NCBI GenBank assembly: GCA_046295215.1
Contig: JBKBNP010000010.1
Location: 1 to 64,000 of the forward strand
DNA: 64,000 bases
DNA from: Szabonella sp046295215
Lineage (GTDB): Bacteria > Pseudomonadota > Alphaproteobacteria > Rhodobacterales > Rhodobacteraceae
Direction: 5' to 3'
The translations under genes and the position numbers were made by a program. The notes below the pieces were generated by a model, which was not told the DNA's origin, ran no database searches, and saw only the letters and a list, made by a program, of their open reading frames with translations. Of the stretch, positions 15,937 to 24,286 are shown piece after piece (within the stretch, counting starts at the first letter, position 1; every line of letters starts with the position of its first letter).

Positions 15937-18856
15937 GCAGGCGCTCTCCTTCCGGGTCGACGAAATGGGCCGGGACGACGCGCAGCGCGATCTGCTGGCC
16001 CTGAAGCGGATTGGCGGCGGTGATGACCTCGCCCAGTCTTTCGGTTCCGCGCGCCAGAAAGCCCAGCCCGATGGAAGAGCCGACATGCGGCGAAAACCCG
16101 GCAGAGGTGATCCAGCCTTCATCGGTTTCGGTGGACTGGGTCGCCCCTTGCGGGAAAAGATGCGACCCGGCGACAACCGGATCGGCAGGATCCACGGGTT
16201 GCAATCCAACGAGGACGCGGGGGTCCGCAATCAGCCCCTCGCGGCGCGACATCACCGCACCGATGGCGTCCTTCTTGGTGCTGACCATGCGGCCCATACC
16301 CAGCATCTGCGCGGTGGTCTGGCCGTTCAGCTCATTGCCCGCCGCATGCCCCTTTTCGATGCGCAATACGCCCAGCGCCTCGGTCCCGTAGGGCGTGGCC
16401 CCCAGATCCGCGCCCAGTTCGACCAGCCGTGCCATCAGCGCATTGCCATAGCGGGCGGGCACCGCGATTTCATAGGCAAGCTCCCCCGAAAAGGAGATGC
16501 GGAACAGCCGCGCCCGCAAACCGCCGCAAACGGTCAGATCGGCGCAGGCCATGAAGGGGAAGGCCGCGTTCGAGAGATCGAACCCGTCCACCACCCGCTC
16601 CAGCAGGGTGCGGGCATTCGGTCCGGCAACTGAAAATTGCGCCCAGGCATCGGTCGTGGAAATCAGTTGCACATCCAGCTCGGGCCAGAGGCATTGCCGC
16701 GCGAATTCCATCTGCCGGTAAACCGGCCCGGCCTGCGCCGTGGTGGTGGTCACGACGTAATGATCCGCTGCCAACCGGGCGCAGGTGCCGTCGTCCCAGG
16801 CATGGCCATCCTCGCGCAGCATCAGGCCATAGCGCACCATGCCGACCTTCAGGCTGGCCATGGCATTGGCATAGAGCCGGTCGAGGAACGCCCCCGCATC
16901 CGCGCCCTGCACATCGACCTTGCCCAGCGTGGTGACATCGCAGATGCCCACGCCCCGCCGGGTGGCCAGCACCTCGCGGTCCACCGCTTGCCGCCAGTCC
17001 GTCTCACCGGGGCGGACGAAATACTGCGCGCGCATCCATTGCCCGACCTCGACAAAGACCGCGCCCTGCGATTTTGCCCATTCATGGCTGGGGGTCAGGC
17101 GGCGGGGTCGGAAATGCGGGCCGCTGTCGCCACCGCCCAGTACCGCCATGGAGACCGGTGTATAGGGGGGCCGGAAAATCGTCGTGCCGGTTTCCGGAAC
17201 CGACCTGCCCGTCAGTTCGGCCATGACCGCCAGCGCGGTGACATTCGATGTCTTGCCCTGATCGGTGGCCATCCCCAGCGTGGTCCAGCGTTTCAGATGC
17301 TCGACCGGGCGCATGTTTTCCTGATGCGCCAGCCGGATGTCCTTTACCGTCACGTCATTCTGGAAATCGACCCAGGCGCGCCCCTTGCCCGGCACATGCC
17401 AGAAGGGTTGCGGATCCGCCACGCGGGTCTCGGCCCGGGGCAGGCGCGGGGCATCGGCCTTCATCCCGATTTCGGCCAGTGCCGCGATTGCCTCCTCTGT
17501 CCCCGATGCCACTGCTTCGGCGGTGCTGCCCTTTCCGGCCGCAGCACCGGCCACCCCCATGCCTGCCGGACCGGAGCCGGGAAAGAAGGCCGCCCGCGCC
17601 GCGTCCCAGACCGGGCGTCCGCGATGATGCGAGGCAAGATGCAGGTTCGGGTTCCAGCCGCCCGAGACGCCCAGCGCCCCACAATCGAGCCACTCGCTGC
17701 CCCTGCCATGATCGACGCGGATCGCTTTCAGGCCCAGCCGGCCCTTGCTGTCAGCAACCTGCGCCCCCGCAAGCAGCCTGTAATCGCCCAGCGCAACCGC
17801 ATCGGGGCGCGTGTCGATCACCGCCGCCACAGCCACGCCCTTTGCCGCCAGATCCAGCGCGCTGCGATGGCCGTCATCGTTGTTGGTGAAGATCGCCACC
17901 CGATCCGCCGGGCTGACGGCCCAGCGGTTGGCATAGGCGCGCAGCGCACCTGCCAGCATCACACCGGGGCGATCATTGTTGCGGAAGGGGATATGCCGCT
18001 CGGTCGCGCCTGCCGCCAGCACGCTGCGCCTCGCGGTGATGCGCCAGAGCGTCTGGCGCACGGCCTTGCCCGGGTCGGGCAGATGGTCGGCCACCCGTTC
18101 CACAGCGCCGAAAACCCCGTGGTCGAACGTGCCCCAGACGGTCGTGCGGCGCATCACGCGCAGGTTCGGCAACCCGGCAAACTCCGCCTCGACCTGCCTG
18201 ATCCAGTCGGTCGCGGGCGCATCCTCCAGCAGATCGCTTTCCGCCAGCAACCGCCCGCCCAGACGGCAATCCTCATCCGCCAGAATGACCTGCGCCCCGG
18301 CCCGCGCCGCCGTCAGGGCCGCCGCAAGCCCCGCCGCCCCGCCGCCGATCACCAGAAGGTCACAATGCAGGAAGCCCTTGTCATAGGCATCCGGGTCCGC
18401 CTGCATCGAGAGGCTGCCCAGACCTGCGGCCTTGCGGATCGCAGGTTCATAGACCTTTTCCCAGAACGCGCGCGGCCACATGAAGGTCTTGTAATAGAAC
18501 CCTGCCGTCAGGAAATCGGCGAACAGGTCATTCACCGCCATCGCGTCGAATCTCAGAGAGGGCCAGCGGTTCTGGCTGTTGGCCACCAGCCCGTCGAACA
18601 ATTCGACCACCGTGGCGCGGGTGTTCGGCTCCTGCCGCGCGCCAAGGCGCAATTCGACCAGCGCGTTCGGCTCCTCCGACCCTGCGGAGACCAGCCCGCG
18701 CGGGCGGTGATACTTGAAGCTCCGGCCCATCAGCCGCACGTCATTGGCCAGCAGCGCCGAGGCCAGAGTATCACCGGGATGGCCCTGAAAGATCTTGCCG
18801 TCAAAGGTGAAATGCAGCCTGCGGCTGCGGTCGATCAAGCCGCCCTGAAGTCTCAT
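15929..18856 (-). CDS. mgdC: N-methylglutamate dehydrogenase subunit C (sarcosine oxidase alpha-like)
   Basis: A 975-residue protein with the complete SoxA layout. It has an N-terminal 2Fe-2S-like fold lacking cluster cysteines (GHPGDTLASALLANDV), then a dinucleotide-binding domain with GGGAAG at residues 171-176, then a GcvT/aminomethyltransferase folate domain over roughly the last 390 residues. In this family the alpha subunit holds NAD(+) and passes the oxidised N-methyl carbon to tetrahydrofolate. The start overlaps the mgdB stop by four bases (ATGA). Substrate assignment to N-methylglutamate rests on the neighbouring pathway genes. Confidence 0.88.
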   Translation of the reverse strand: MRLQGGLIDRSRRLHFTFDGKIFQGHPGDTLASALLANDVRLMGRSFKYHRPRGLVSAGSEEPNALVELRLGARQEPNTRATVVELFDGLVANSQNRWPSLRFDAMAVNDLFADFLTAGFYYKTFMWPRAFWEKVYEPAIRKAAGLGSLSMQADPDAYDKGFLHCDLLVIGGGAAGLAAALTAARAGAQVILADEDCRLGGRLLAESDLLEDAPATDWIRQVEAEFAGLPNLRVMRRTTVWGTFDHGVFGAVERVADHLPDPGKAVRQTLWRITARRSVLAAGATERHIPFRNNDRPGVMLAGALRAYANRWAVSPADRVAIFTNNDDGHRSALDLAAKGVAVAAVIDTRPDAVALGDYRLLAGAQVADSKGRLGLKAIRVDHGRGSEWLDCGALGVSGGWNPNLHLASHHRGRPVWDAARAAFFPGSGPAGMGVAGAAAGKGSTAEAVASGTEEAIAALAEIGMKADAPRLPRAETRVADPQPFWHVPGKGRAWVDFQNDVTVKDIRLAHQENMRPVEHLKRWTTLGMATDQGKTSNVTALAVMAELTGRSVPETGTTIFRPPYTPVSMAVLGGGDSGPHFRPRRLTPSHEWAKSQGAVFVEVGQWMRAQYFVRPGETDWRQAVDREVLATRRGVGICDVTTLGKVDVQGADAGAFLDRLYANAMASLKVGMVRYGLMLREDGHAWDDGTCARLAADHYVVTTTTAQAGPVYRQMEFARQCLWPELDVQLISTTDAWAQFSVAGPNARTLLERVVDGFDLSNAAFPFMACADLTVCGGLRARLFRISFSGELAYEIAVPARYGNALMARLVELGADLGATPYGTEALGVLRIEKGHAAGNELNGQTTAQMLGMGRMVSTKKDAIGAVMSRREGLIADPRVLVGLQPVDPADPVVAGSHLFPQGATQSTETDEGWITSAGFSPHVGSSIGLGFLARGTERLGEVITAANPLQGQQIALRVVPAHFVDPEGERLRA

Positions 18857-19134
18857 TCCGCACCTTTCGCGCGCAGCGCCACATCACGCGCCAGTTCCGC
18901 GCCGAGAATCTCATGGGTCAGCGTGTTGCGGGTCACGACCAGCCAGCTGCGGTCCCCCTGTTCGTGGAACCACAATTCGCGATGCACCCCGGCCGGGTTG
19001 TCGCGCAGATAGACATAGTCGTTGAAGGCACCCGGATCGATCATGCCATCGGGACGGTTCAGCAAGGCGGCATCGCCCAGGCAGGTGAATTCCTGCGCAT
19101 CGCGCGGGCCGAGGATCGGATGGGGGATCAGCAT
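18853..19134 (-). CDS. mgdB: N-methylglutamate dehydrogenase subunit B (sarcosine oxidase delta-like)
   Basis: A 93-residue SoxD-family protein, recognised by GPRDAQEF near the start, DYVYLRDNPAGVHRELWFHE and the end of the fold. In heterotetrameric sarcosine oxidase the delta subunit binds zinc through a CPxCG motif, a histidine and a further cysteine. Here CPxCG reads HPILG, the WxH histidine is kept, and the later cysteine is aspartate. The zinc site therefore looks mostly lost. It sits 9 bases after mgdA and overlaps mgdC. Confidence 0.87.
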   Translation of the reverse strand: MLIPHPILGPRDAQEFTCLGDAALLNRPDGMIDPGAFNDYVYLRDNPAGVHRELWFHEQGDRSWLVVTRNTLTHEILGAELARDVALRAKGAE

Positions 19135-19143
19135 CGCGTCACC

Positions 19144-20394
19144 TCAATGCAGGTTCGGTTGGGCGCCCACGCCCTTTTCGTCAATGACATACCCGCGCGC
19201 GAACCTGTCCAGCCGGTAGGCTTTTGCCGTGTCATGCGGGGTATCGGTGGCCAGAAGATGCGCGAAGGCATAGCCGCTGGCGGGTGTGGCCTTGAACCCG
19301 CCATAGCACCAGCCGGCATTCAGGTAGAGCCCGTCGACCGGCGTGCGGTCGATGATCGGGGAGCCGTCCATCGACATGTCCATGATGCCGCCCCAGATCC
19401 GCAACAGGCGCGCACGCCCGATCATCGGCATCAGCGCCATGCCGCCCTCGGCCACATCCTCGACCACCGGAAGGTTGCCGCGCTGCGCATAGGAATTGTA
19501 GCCGTCGATATCGCCGCCAAAGACGAGGCCGCCCTTGTCGGACTGGCTGACATAGAAATGACCGGCGCCAAAGGTGATGACGCCGGGGATCAGGGGCTTC
19601 AGCCCTTCCGACACGAAGGCCTGCAACACATGGCTCTCGATCGGCAGGCGCAGGCCCGCCTGTGCCATCACCCGTCCGCTCGAACCGGCCACCGCCACCC
19701 CGACCTTGCCCGCACCGATATAGCCGCGCGAGGTTTCAAGCCCCTTCACCGCACCGCCCTCGATGCGGAACCCGGTAACCTCGCAATTCTGGATCAGATC
19801 CACCCCCGCCAGATCGGCCCCGCGCGCATAGCCCCAGGCCACACCGTCATGCCGCGCCGTGCCCGCGCGGCGCTGCAACAGCCCGCCCTTGATCGGAAAG
19901 CGTGCATTGTCGAAATTCAGGAAGGGGACCATCGCGCGGACCTTTTCACGGTCCAGCAGCTCTGCATCCGCGCCCGCCAGCAACATCGCATTGCCCCGGC
20001 GGCGATAGGCGTCACGCTGCGCATCCGTGTGGAAGAGATTCACGATGCCGCGCTGGCTGACCATGGCGTTGAAGTTGAACTCCTGTTCGAGCGTCTCCCA
20101 GAGCTTCATCGAGAATTCGTAGAAGGGTTCATTGCCCGGCAGCAGGTAGTTTGACCGGATGATCGTGGTGTTGCGCCCGATATTGCCCGACCCGAGCCAG
20201 CCCTTTTCCAGCACGGCAATTCTGGCCCGGCGAAAGGTCGTTGCGAGGTAATAGGCGGTGGCAAGGCCATGCCCGCCGCCGCCCACGATCACATAGTCAT
20301 AGGCCGGTTGCGGGTCAGGATCGCGCCAGAGCGGGCGCCATCCCCTGTGCCCGGTCAGGGCTTCCCTGAGAACCCGAAAAGCCGAATAGCGCAA
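19144..20394 (-). CDS. mgdA: N-methylglutamate dehydrogenase subunit A (sarcosine oxidase beta-like)
   Basis: A 416-residue SoxB-family flavoprotein. The FAD motif GGGGHG is at residues 38-43. GSGNIGRNTTIIRSNYLL follows the Rossmann unit, and GTARHDGVAWGYARGA contains histidine 182, corresponding to the residue that carries covalent FMN in sarcosine oxidase beta. It begins with TTG; the MRYS start matches family members as I recall them. It is the first gene of mgdABCD, which oxidises N-methylglutamate to glutamate and a folate-bound C1 unit. It is transcribed divergently from a GlxA-type regulator across 143 bases. Confidence 0.88.
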   Translation of the reverse strand: MRYSAFRVLREALTGHRGWRPLWRDPDPQPAYDYVIVGGGGHGLATAYYLATTFRRARIAVLEKGWLGSGNIGRNTTIIRSNYLLPGNEPFYEFSMKLWETLEQEFNFNAMVSQRGIVNLFHTDAQRDAYRRRGNAMLLAGADAELLDREKVRAMVPFLNFDNARFPIKGGLLQRRAGTARHDGVAWGYARGADLAGVDLIQNCEVTGFRIEGGAVKGLETSRGYIGAGKVGVAVAGSSGRVMAQAGLRLPIESHVLQAFVSEGLKPLIPGVITFGAGHFYVSQSDKGGLVFGGDIDGYNSYAQRGNLPVVEDVAEGGMALMPMIGRARLLRIWGGIMDMSMDGSPIIDRTPVDGLYLNAGWCYGGFKATPASGYAFAHLLATDTPHDTAKAYRLDRFARGYVIDEKGVGAQPNLH

Positions 20395-20537
20395 TTCCGA
20401 TCATCCTTGCCGAAAGGTATCTGCCGAAGGCTTAGCATGCGGTTTACCCGGACGTGTTTCCAGAACGGACATATCCTTGTCTGTATCGGACGGTGCGGCT
20501 AGGATTCCGCGTGAATGAGGCAGCGTTGGAGCGTCAG

Positions 20538-21503
20538 ATGGCAGACAGTCCGGCAATGTCGATCGGGTTCATCCTGACGCCGGGCTATGCGCTGATGTCG
20601 CTGGCTTCGGCGGTGGAACCGTTGCGGGCGGCCAACCATCTGGCGGAACGCATGCTTTACCGATGCAGTTTCCTGTCGGTTGCGGGCGGGTTCATGGCCT
20701 CCACCTCGGGCGGCGGGTTCGAGACAGAGCCGCTGTCGGGCCGGCGGGCGGCGCTGGATCTGGTTTTTGTCGTCGCCGGGGGAAATCCGCTGCTTTACGA
20801 GGATGCCCGGCTGATCGCGGAACTCCGGCACCTGCAGCAACGCGGCATCCCGCTGGGCGGCATTTCGGGCGGGGCGGCGGTTCTGGCCAAGGAGGGCCTG
20901 ATGGCAGGACGGCGCTTCACATTGCATTGGGCCCATATCGACCCCTTGCGGGAATACGCCCCCGATCTTCTGGTGGAGCGCGCGCTCTATGTCATCGACC
21001 GGGACCGCTACAGTTGTGCGGGCGGGGTCGCGGCGATGGACATGATGGGCACGCTGATTGCCCGCCAGCATGGCGCCGCCTTCGCGCGCGAGGTCAGCAA
21101 CTGGTTCATTCACCCCCGCCTTCGGCTGGCCGAAGAACCGCAGCAACCCGGCCCCGGACAGCGGTTCGATTTGCATCACCCCGCGATGGAGGCGGCGGTG
21201 GAACTGATGGCCAGCCATCTGGCCGACCCGCTTTCACCCGAACAGATCGCCGCGCTGTCGGGCGTCAGCGCGCGGCAGTTGCAACGGCTTTTCGCGGCGC
21301 ATTTCGGCATGTCGATGATGGCTTTCTACCGCGATCTGCGGCTGAAGAAGGGCGATGAGTTGCTGCAACAGACGGCACTGCCGGTGCTGGATGTGGCCTT
21401 GCTGACAGGCTTTGCCACATCGGCCCATTTCACCCGCTGTTTCGCCGCGAAATTCGGGACGCCGCCCCGGGCCCGCCGCCATGGGTTCAAGCCCGGCCGA
21501 TAG
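20538..21503 (+). CDS. GlxA-family AraC-type transcriptional regulator
   Basis: A regulator of about 321 residues with an N-terminal DJ-1/PfpI-like domain (IGFILTPGYALMSLASAVEPLRAAN through GGISGGAAVLA) and a C-terminal AraC domain of two helix-turn-helix motifs (SPEQIAALSGVSARQLQRLF and TGFATSAHFTRCFAAKFG). The usual DJ-1 catalytic cysteine is not visible. GGAG eight bases ahead supports the ATG at 20538; an in-frame GTG at 20511 is the alternative. It is divergent from mgdABCD and is the natural candidate to control that operon. A second member of the same family follows the dmm operon. Confidence 0.88.
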   Translation: MADSPAMSIGFILTPGYALMSLASAVEPLRAANHLAERMLYRCSFLSVAGGFMASTSGGGFETEPLSGRRAALDLVFVVAGGNPLLYEDARLIAELRHLQQRGIPLGGISGGAAVLAKEGLMAGRRFTLHWAHIDPLREYAPDLLVERALYVIDRDRYSCAGGVAAMDMMGTLIARQHGAAFAREVSNWFIHPRLRLAEEPQQPGPGQRFDLHHPAMEAAVELMASHLADPLSPEQIAALSGVSARQLQRLFAAHFGMSMMAFYRDLRLKKGDELLQQTALPVLDVALLTGFATSAHFTRCFAAKFGTPPRARRHGFKPGR

Positions 21504-21584
21504 GAAATTGGCACCCCCCCCCGGACCCGAACCGACCGGGCTGCCCTGAGGGCTGCCCCGGCCTTCCAACGGACAGCTTGCCCC

Positions 21585-21615
21585 CCATCATGTTTCCCAT
21601 TAGGAAACATGATGG
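21585..21615. promoter_or_regulatory. Long perfect palindrome upstream of the XRE regulator (candidate operator)
   Basis: Two 13-base arms (CCATCATGTTTCC and its exact reverse complement) flank a 5-base centre. The core TTTCCCATTAGGAAA at 21593-21607 recurs in variant form before amt/mgsA, tmm and dmmD. The position 38 bases before the start codon suggests autoregulation by the XRE protein. No T-run follows, so it is less likely to be a terminator. Confidence 0.65.
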
Positions 21616-21652
21616 CCCGGCGCGGCCGGGCGGTAACGGTAAGGAGGTTGGC

Positions 21653-22315
21653 ATGGCGTCCGACGAAATGGTTTCCCTGACGCTGCCGCGTGGCAAGCCC
21701 GTATTCGATCAGGACCCGCATCGCGTCCGCGAGATTTCCGAGCGCAATCTGGAGGCCGCCATCGGCCGCGAGGTCCGCAGCTTCCGCCGCCAGCAGGGCA
21801 TGACGGTGGCGGATCTTGCCAATGTCACCGGCCTGTCGATCGGGATGCTGTCCAAGATCGAGAATGGCAATACCTCGCCCTCGCTGACAACCCTGCAAGT
21901 GCTGAGCCATGCATTCTCGGTTCCGGTCACGGCGTTTTTCAAGAGCTATGAGGAACGCCGCGAGGCCCAGCATGTGAAGGCGGGCGAACATGTCGAGATC
22001 GCGCGGCGGGGGACGCGGGCAGGGCATCAATACAACCTTCTCGGTCATATCGGCTCGAACTCCTCGGGTGTGGTGGTCGAACCCTATATCATCACCCTGA
22101 CCACGGAGAGCGACGTTTTCCCCACCTTCCAGCATGGCGGGCTGGAGCTTCTCTACATGCTGGAGGGAGAGGTGAATTATCGCCACGGCGATCAGGTCTA
22201 TGCGCTCAAGCCCGGCGACAGCCTGTTCTTCGATGCCGATGCGCCGCATGGGCCGGAGGTGCTGGTCAAACTGCCTGCGCGCTATCTGTCGGTGATCTGC
22301 TATCCGATGGGATAG
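21653..22315 (+). CDS. XRE-family transcriptional regulator with C-terminal cupin domain
   Basis: A 220-residue regulator. Residues about 30-95 form a Cro/CI-type helix-turn-helix (FRRQQGMTVADLANVTGLSIGMLSKIENG). Residues about 140-215 form a small cupin barrel (GGLELLYMLEGEVNYRHGDQVYALKPGDSLFFDADAPHG). Members of this class sense small metabolites through the cupin. The start is set by AAGGAGG seven bases before the ATG at 21653; the longer frame upstream runs through the palindrome. It lies between the mgd regulator and amt and is the best candidate for the shared palindrome of the methylamine genes. Confidence 0.92.
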   Translation: MASDEMVSLTLPRGKPVFDQDPHRVREISERNLEAAIGREVRSFRRQQGMTVADLANVTGLSIGMLSKIENGNTSPSLTTLQVLSHAFSVPVTAFFKSYEERREAQHVKAGEHVEIARRGTRAGHQYNLLGHIGSNSSGVVVEPYIITLTTESDVFPTFQHGGLELLYMLEGEVNYRHGDQVYALKPGDSLFFDADAPHGPEVLVKLPARYLSVICYPMG

Positions 22316-22340
22316 CATGACCCTGCGCCGGAAATGAATG

Positions 22341-22366
22341 GGGGCGCCCGTCCGGGGCGCCCCTTT
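22341..22366 (+). terminator. Rho-independent-type terminator after the XRE gene
   Basis: A perfect 9-base stem (GGGGCGCCC with GGGCGCCCC, five-base loop) is followed by a short TTT. It lies 26 bases past the XRE stop codon and faces the convergent amt operon. Confidence 0.7.
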
Positions 22367-22386
22367 CCGGTGTTTGCGGTCCGGTT

Positions 22387-22605
22387 TCAGTGGGCATCCA
22401 GCGATTTCTTGAGCGTCTCCTTGTCGCCGAATTTCGCGATCCGGTCCTTGTGATACTGCTTTTCCCAGCGGATCGACCAGACGTGCCAGCCAAACCAGAG
22501 CGCCAGCCCGAGGATCCACAGCGCATTCTCGGTGCCCTGGAACGGGTAGATGGCGCCGATCTCCGCCAGATCGACGGCCCAGGTGGTGATACCGGTTGTA
22601 GACAT
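22387..22605 (-). CDS. Small one-helix membrane protein encoded behind amt
   Basis: A 72-residue protein with a short N-terminal tail, one hydrophobic helix (NALWILGLALWFGWHVWSI, about residues 27-45) and a charged cytoplasmic tail (KQYHKDRIAKFGDKETLKK). AAAGGAGAA sits just ahead of the ATG, so translation should be strong. It is the only gene downstream of amt in its operon, 24 bases away. I do not recognise a named family. The context suggests a small partner or stabiliser of the Amt transporter, which is inference. Confidence 0.75.
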   Translation of the reverse strand: MSTTGITTWAVDLAEIGAIYPFQGTENALWILGLALWFGWHVWSIRWEKQYHKDRIAKFGDKETLKKSLDAH

Positions 22606-22629
22606 GATGTTCTCCTTTTCCCGGTCGCG

Positions 22630-23982
22630 TCAGACGAGTTGTTGCTTGGCCACGCGGATTTCGCGTTCGGCCTCGACCTGCATCTTCATGTCCTGGAAAT
22701 CGAGCCCGAGGATCTCGATCTCGCGCGGGATGCGCAACAGGCCGAAGGCGTGCAATATTCGCGCCACGACATAGCCCGGAACGAAGCCCAGAACGCCGAA
22801 CATGATGATTGCGCCCAGGAACTGTCCCACCGGGTTGATCGAGGCATAGCCTTCATAGGCCCCCGCCGGATGCCCCCAGAGCAGGAAGCCCGCGATGACC
22901 AGCCCGGCAAAGCCCGAATAGCCATGCACGGCCACCGCGCCGACCGCGTCGTCGATCTTGAAGGTGCGCTCGACCCAGAAATGCATCTTGTAGGCGATGA
23001 AGGCCCCGGCGCAGCCCACCACCATCGCCTGGATGGGATGATAGAGGTCATTGCCCGCCGAGGCGCAGATGATCCCGGCCAGACCGCCCGAATAGGTCCA
23101 GAACGCATCGCCCTTGGACACCATGAAGGCCGTCAGCATCCCGCCCGACAGTGACATCAGGAAGTTGAAGGTGATCGCGCTGAGCGAGGTGGGGGTCAGA
23201 TAGATCGTCGTCGCCGTCCAGGTTTCGCCGGTGATGACGCCGCCAATATCCTCGGGCGAGATCAGCGGGATGTTGCAGGCGACATAGAAGCCCCAGAAGC
23301 CGGTATAGATGATGAACAGGCCCACCGCGACCATCCAGGGATTGTGCGGCAGGATGTTGCGGGCGGTGCCGTCGGCGGCGAATTTGCCCAGCCTTGGCCC
23401 CAGCACGATCAGGATGCCCAGCGCGAAGCCCCCGGCAATCGCGTGGATCACGCCCGAGGCATAGGCATCATGATAGCCCAGAAGCTTGACCATCCAGCCT
23501 TCCGGATGCCAGCCCCAGGCCGCATCGACGATCCACGCGCCCGAGCCGATGACCACGGCCAGCACCCAGAAGGCCCCGGAATTGATCCGCTCGATCACCG
23601 AACCCGAAACGATGGAGGCCGCCGTCCAGGAAAACAGCAGGAAGGCCGCCCAGAATACGCCGGTGATCCGGTCCTCCAGATTGGTCGCCATGGTCGGGGA
23701 ATTGGCCGCATTGGCCGCCGCAGCCTCCCATTCGATCCCGCCCGTGATGAAGGGGCCGTTGGGAAGCGCCCAGTAGATCCACCAGCCGAAGAAGAAGAAC
23801 GTGATCGTCACCAGCGGGATGATCATCGAGTTCTTCATCAGCGTGTGCATGTGGTTTCGTCGGCGGCTGGCGCCGACCTCATACATGCAAAAGCCCACAT
23901 GGATGAGAAACATGAGCGGAATCGTGACCCAATAATAGAACTCGGTGAAGATCGTCGTGATTGCGTTCAGTTGGTTGTCCAT
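22630..23982 (-). CDS. amt: Amt-family ammonium/methylammonium transporter
   Basis: A 450-residue Amt protein with about 11 membrane helices. Both pore histidines are present: one in YASGVIHAIAGG after the conserved aspartate, and one in AVAVHGYSGFAG. The family moves ammonium, and often methylammonium, across the inner membrane. Position next to the N-methylglutamate genes, and divergence from mgsA over 304 bases containing shared palindromes, points to methylamine or ammonium uptake for this pathway. It is followed by a small membrane protein gene. No glnK gene accompanies it. Confidence 0.9.
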   Translation of the reverse strand: MDNQLNAITTIFTEFYYWVTIPLMFLIHVGFCMYEVGASRRRNHMHTLMKNSMIIPLVTITFFFFGWWIYWALPNGPFITGGIEWEAAAANAANSPTMATNLEDRITGVFWAAFLLFSWTAASIVSGSVIERINSGAFWVLAVVIGSGAWIVDAAWGWHPEGWMVKLLGYHDAYASGVIHAIAGGFALGILIVLGPRLGKFAADGTARNILPHNPWMVAVGLFIIYTGFWGFYVACNIPLISPEDIGGVITGETWTATTIYLTPTSLSAITFNFLMSLSGGMLTAFMVSKGDAFWTYSGGLAGIICASAGNDLYHPIQAMVVGCAGAFIAYKMHFWVERTFKIDDAVGAVAVHGYSGFAGLVIAGFLLWGHPAGAYEGYASINPVGQFLGAIIMFGVLGFVPGYVVARILHAFGLLRIPREIEILGLDFQDMKMQVEAEREIRVAKQQLV

Positions 23983-24082
23983 TCCTTACCTTCCTCTTGT
24001 GCGCGCGTCGGGCGGTAACGGGAAGGCCGCAGTGCAACGGGGAAACCTTCCGCCACGGCGTTTGCTGTCATTGCAAGAGATC

Positions 24083-24123
24083 AAGTTTCCCTCCCCGGTA
24101 TTTTTTTTGCCATAGGGAAACTT
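24083..24123. promoter_or_regulatory. Inverted repeat in the amt-mgsA divergent region, containing a TTTCCC/GGGAAA palindrome
   Basis: AAGTTTCCCT at 24083-24092 is the exact reverse complement of AGGGAAACTT at 24114-24123, 21 bases apart. The right arm is also half of a local 15-base site, TTTGCCATAGGGAAA (24106-24120), that matches the XRE-gene core. It lies about 100-140 bases before the amt start and is suited to binding a dimer or pair of dimers. Confidence 0.6.
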
Positions 24124-24195
24124 GGGTGCGACATTCTGTCAAGGAAAACCTCTGTCGCAGGACAGGAACGGTGCAATTTTCAGATCAGAACCGGC

Positions 24196-24210
24196 CTTCC
24201 CATAGGGTAA
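24196..24210. promoter_or_regulatory. TTCCC-AT-AGGG palindrome upstream of mgsA
   Basis: CTTCCCATAGGGTAA is another copy of the 15-base pattern, with 12 of 15 bases matching TTTCCCATAGGGAAA. It lies 16 bases upstream of the likely mgsA -35 box, the position expected of an activator site. Confidence 0.55.
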
Positions 24211-24226
24211 AAAAGTTTCTTGTCAG

Positions 24227-24255
24227 TTGAAAGGTGGATTCGAAGTTGCTAGCCT
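24227..24255 (+). promoter_or_regulatory. Likely sigma-70 promoter of the mgsABC-gmaS operon
   Basis: TTGAAA (24227-24232) and TAGCCT (24250-24255) are separated by 17 bases and lie about 30 bases before the mgsA start codon. The remainder of the 304-base amt-mgsA interval holds the two palindromic sites and no open frame of note. Confidence 0.5.
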
Positions 24256-24286
24256 TGCCCCAAATCGCAGCAACGGAGGCGAATCC

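Noticed and set aside
16637..19012. A 791-codon plus-strand frame opposite mgdC
   Set aside because: The opposite strand encodes a complete sarcosine-oxidase-alpha homologue; the plus frame has no motifs and shadow-like composition.
15370..20394. Annotation as a plain sarcosine oxidase (soxBDAG)
   Set aside because: Sequence alone allows it, but tight linkage to mgsABC, gmaS, tmm, tdm and dmm makes N-methylglutamate dehydrogenase the better reading; the alternative is noted in the entries.
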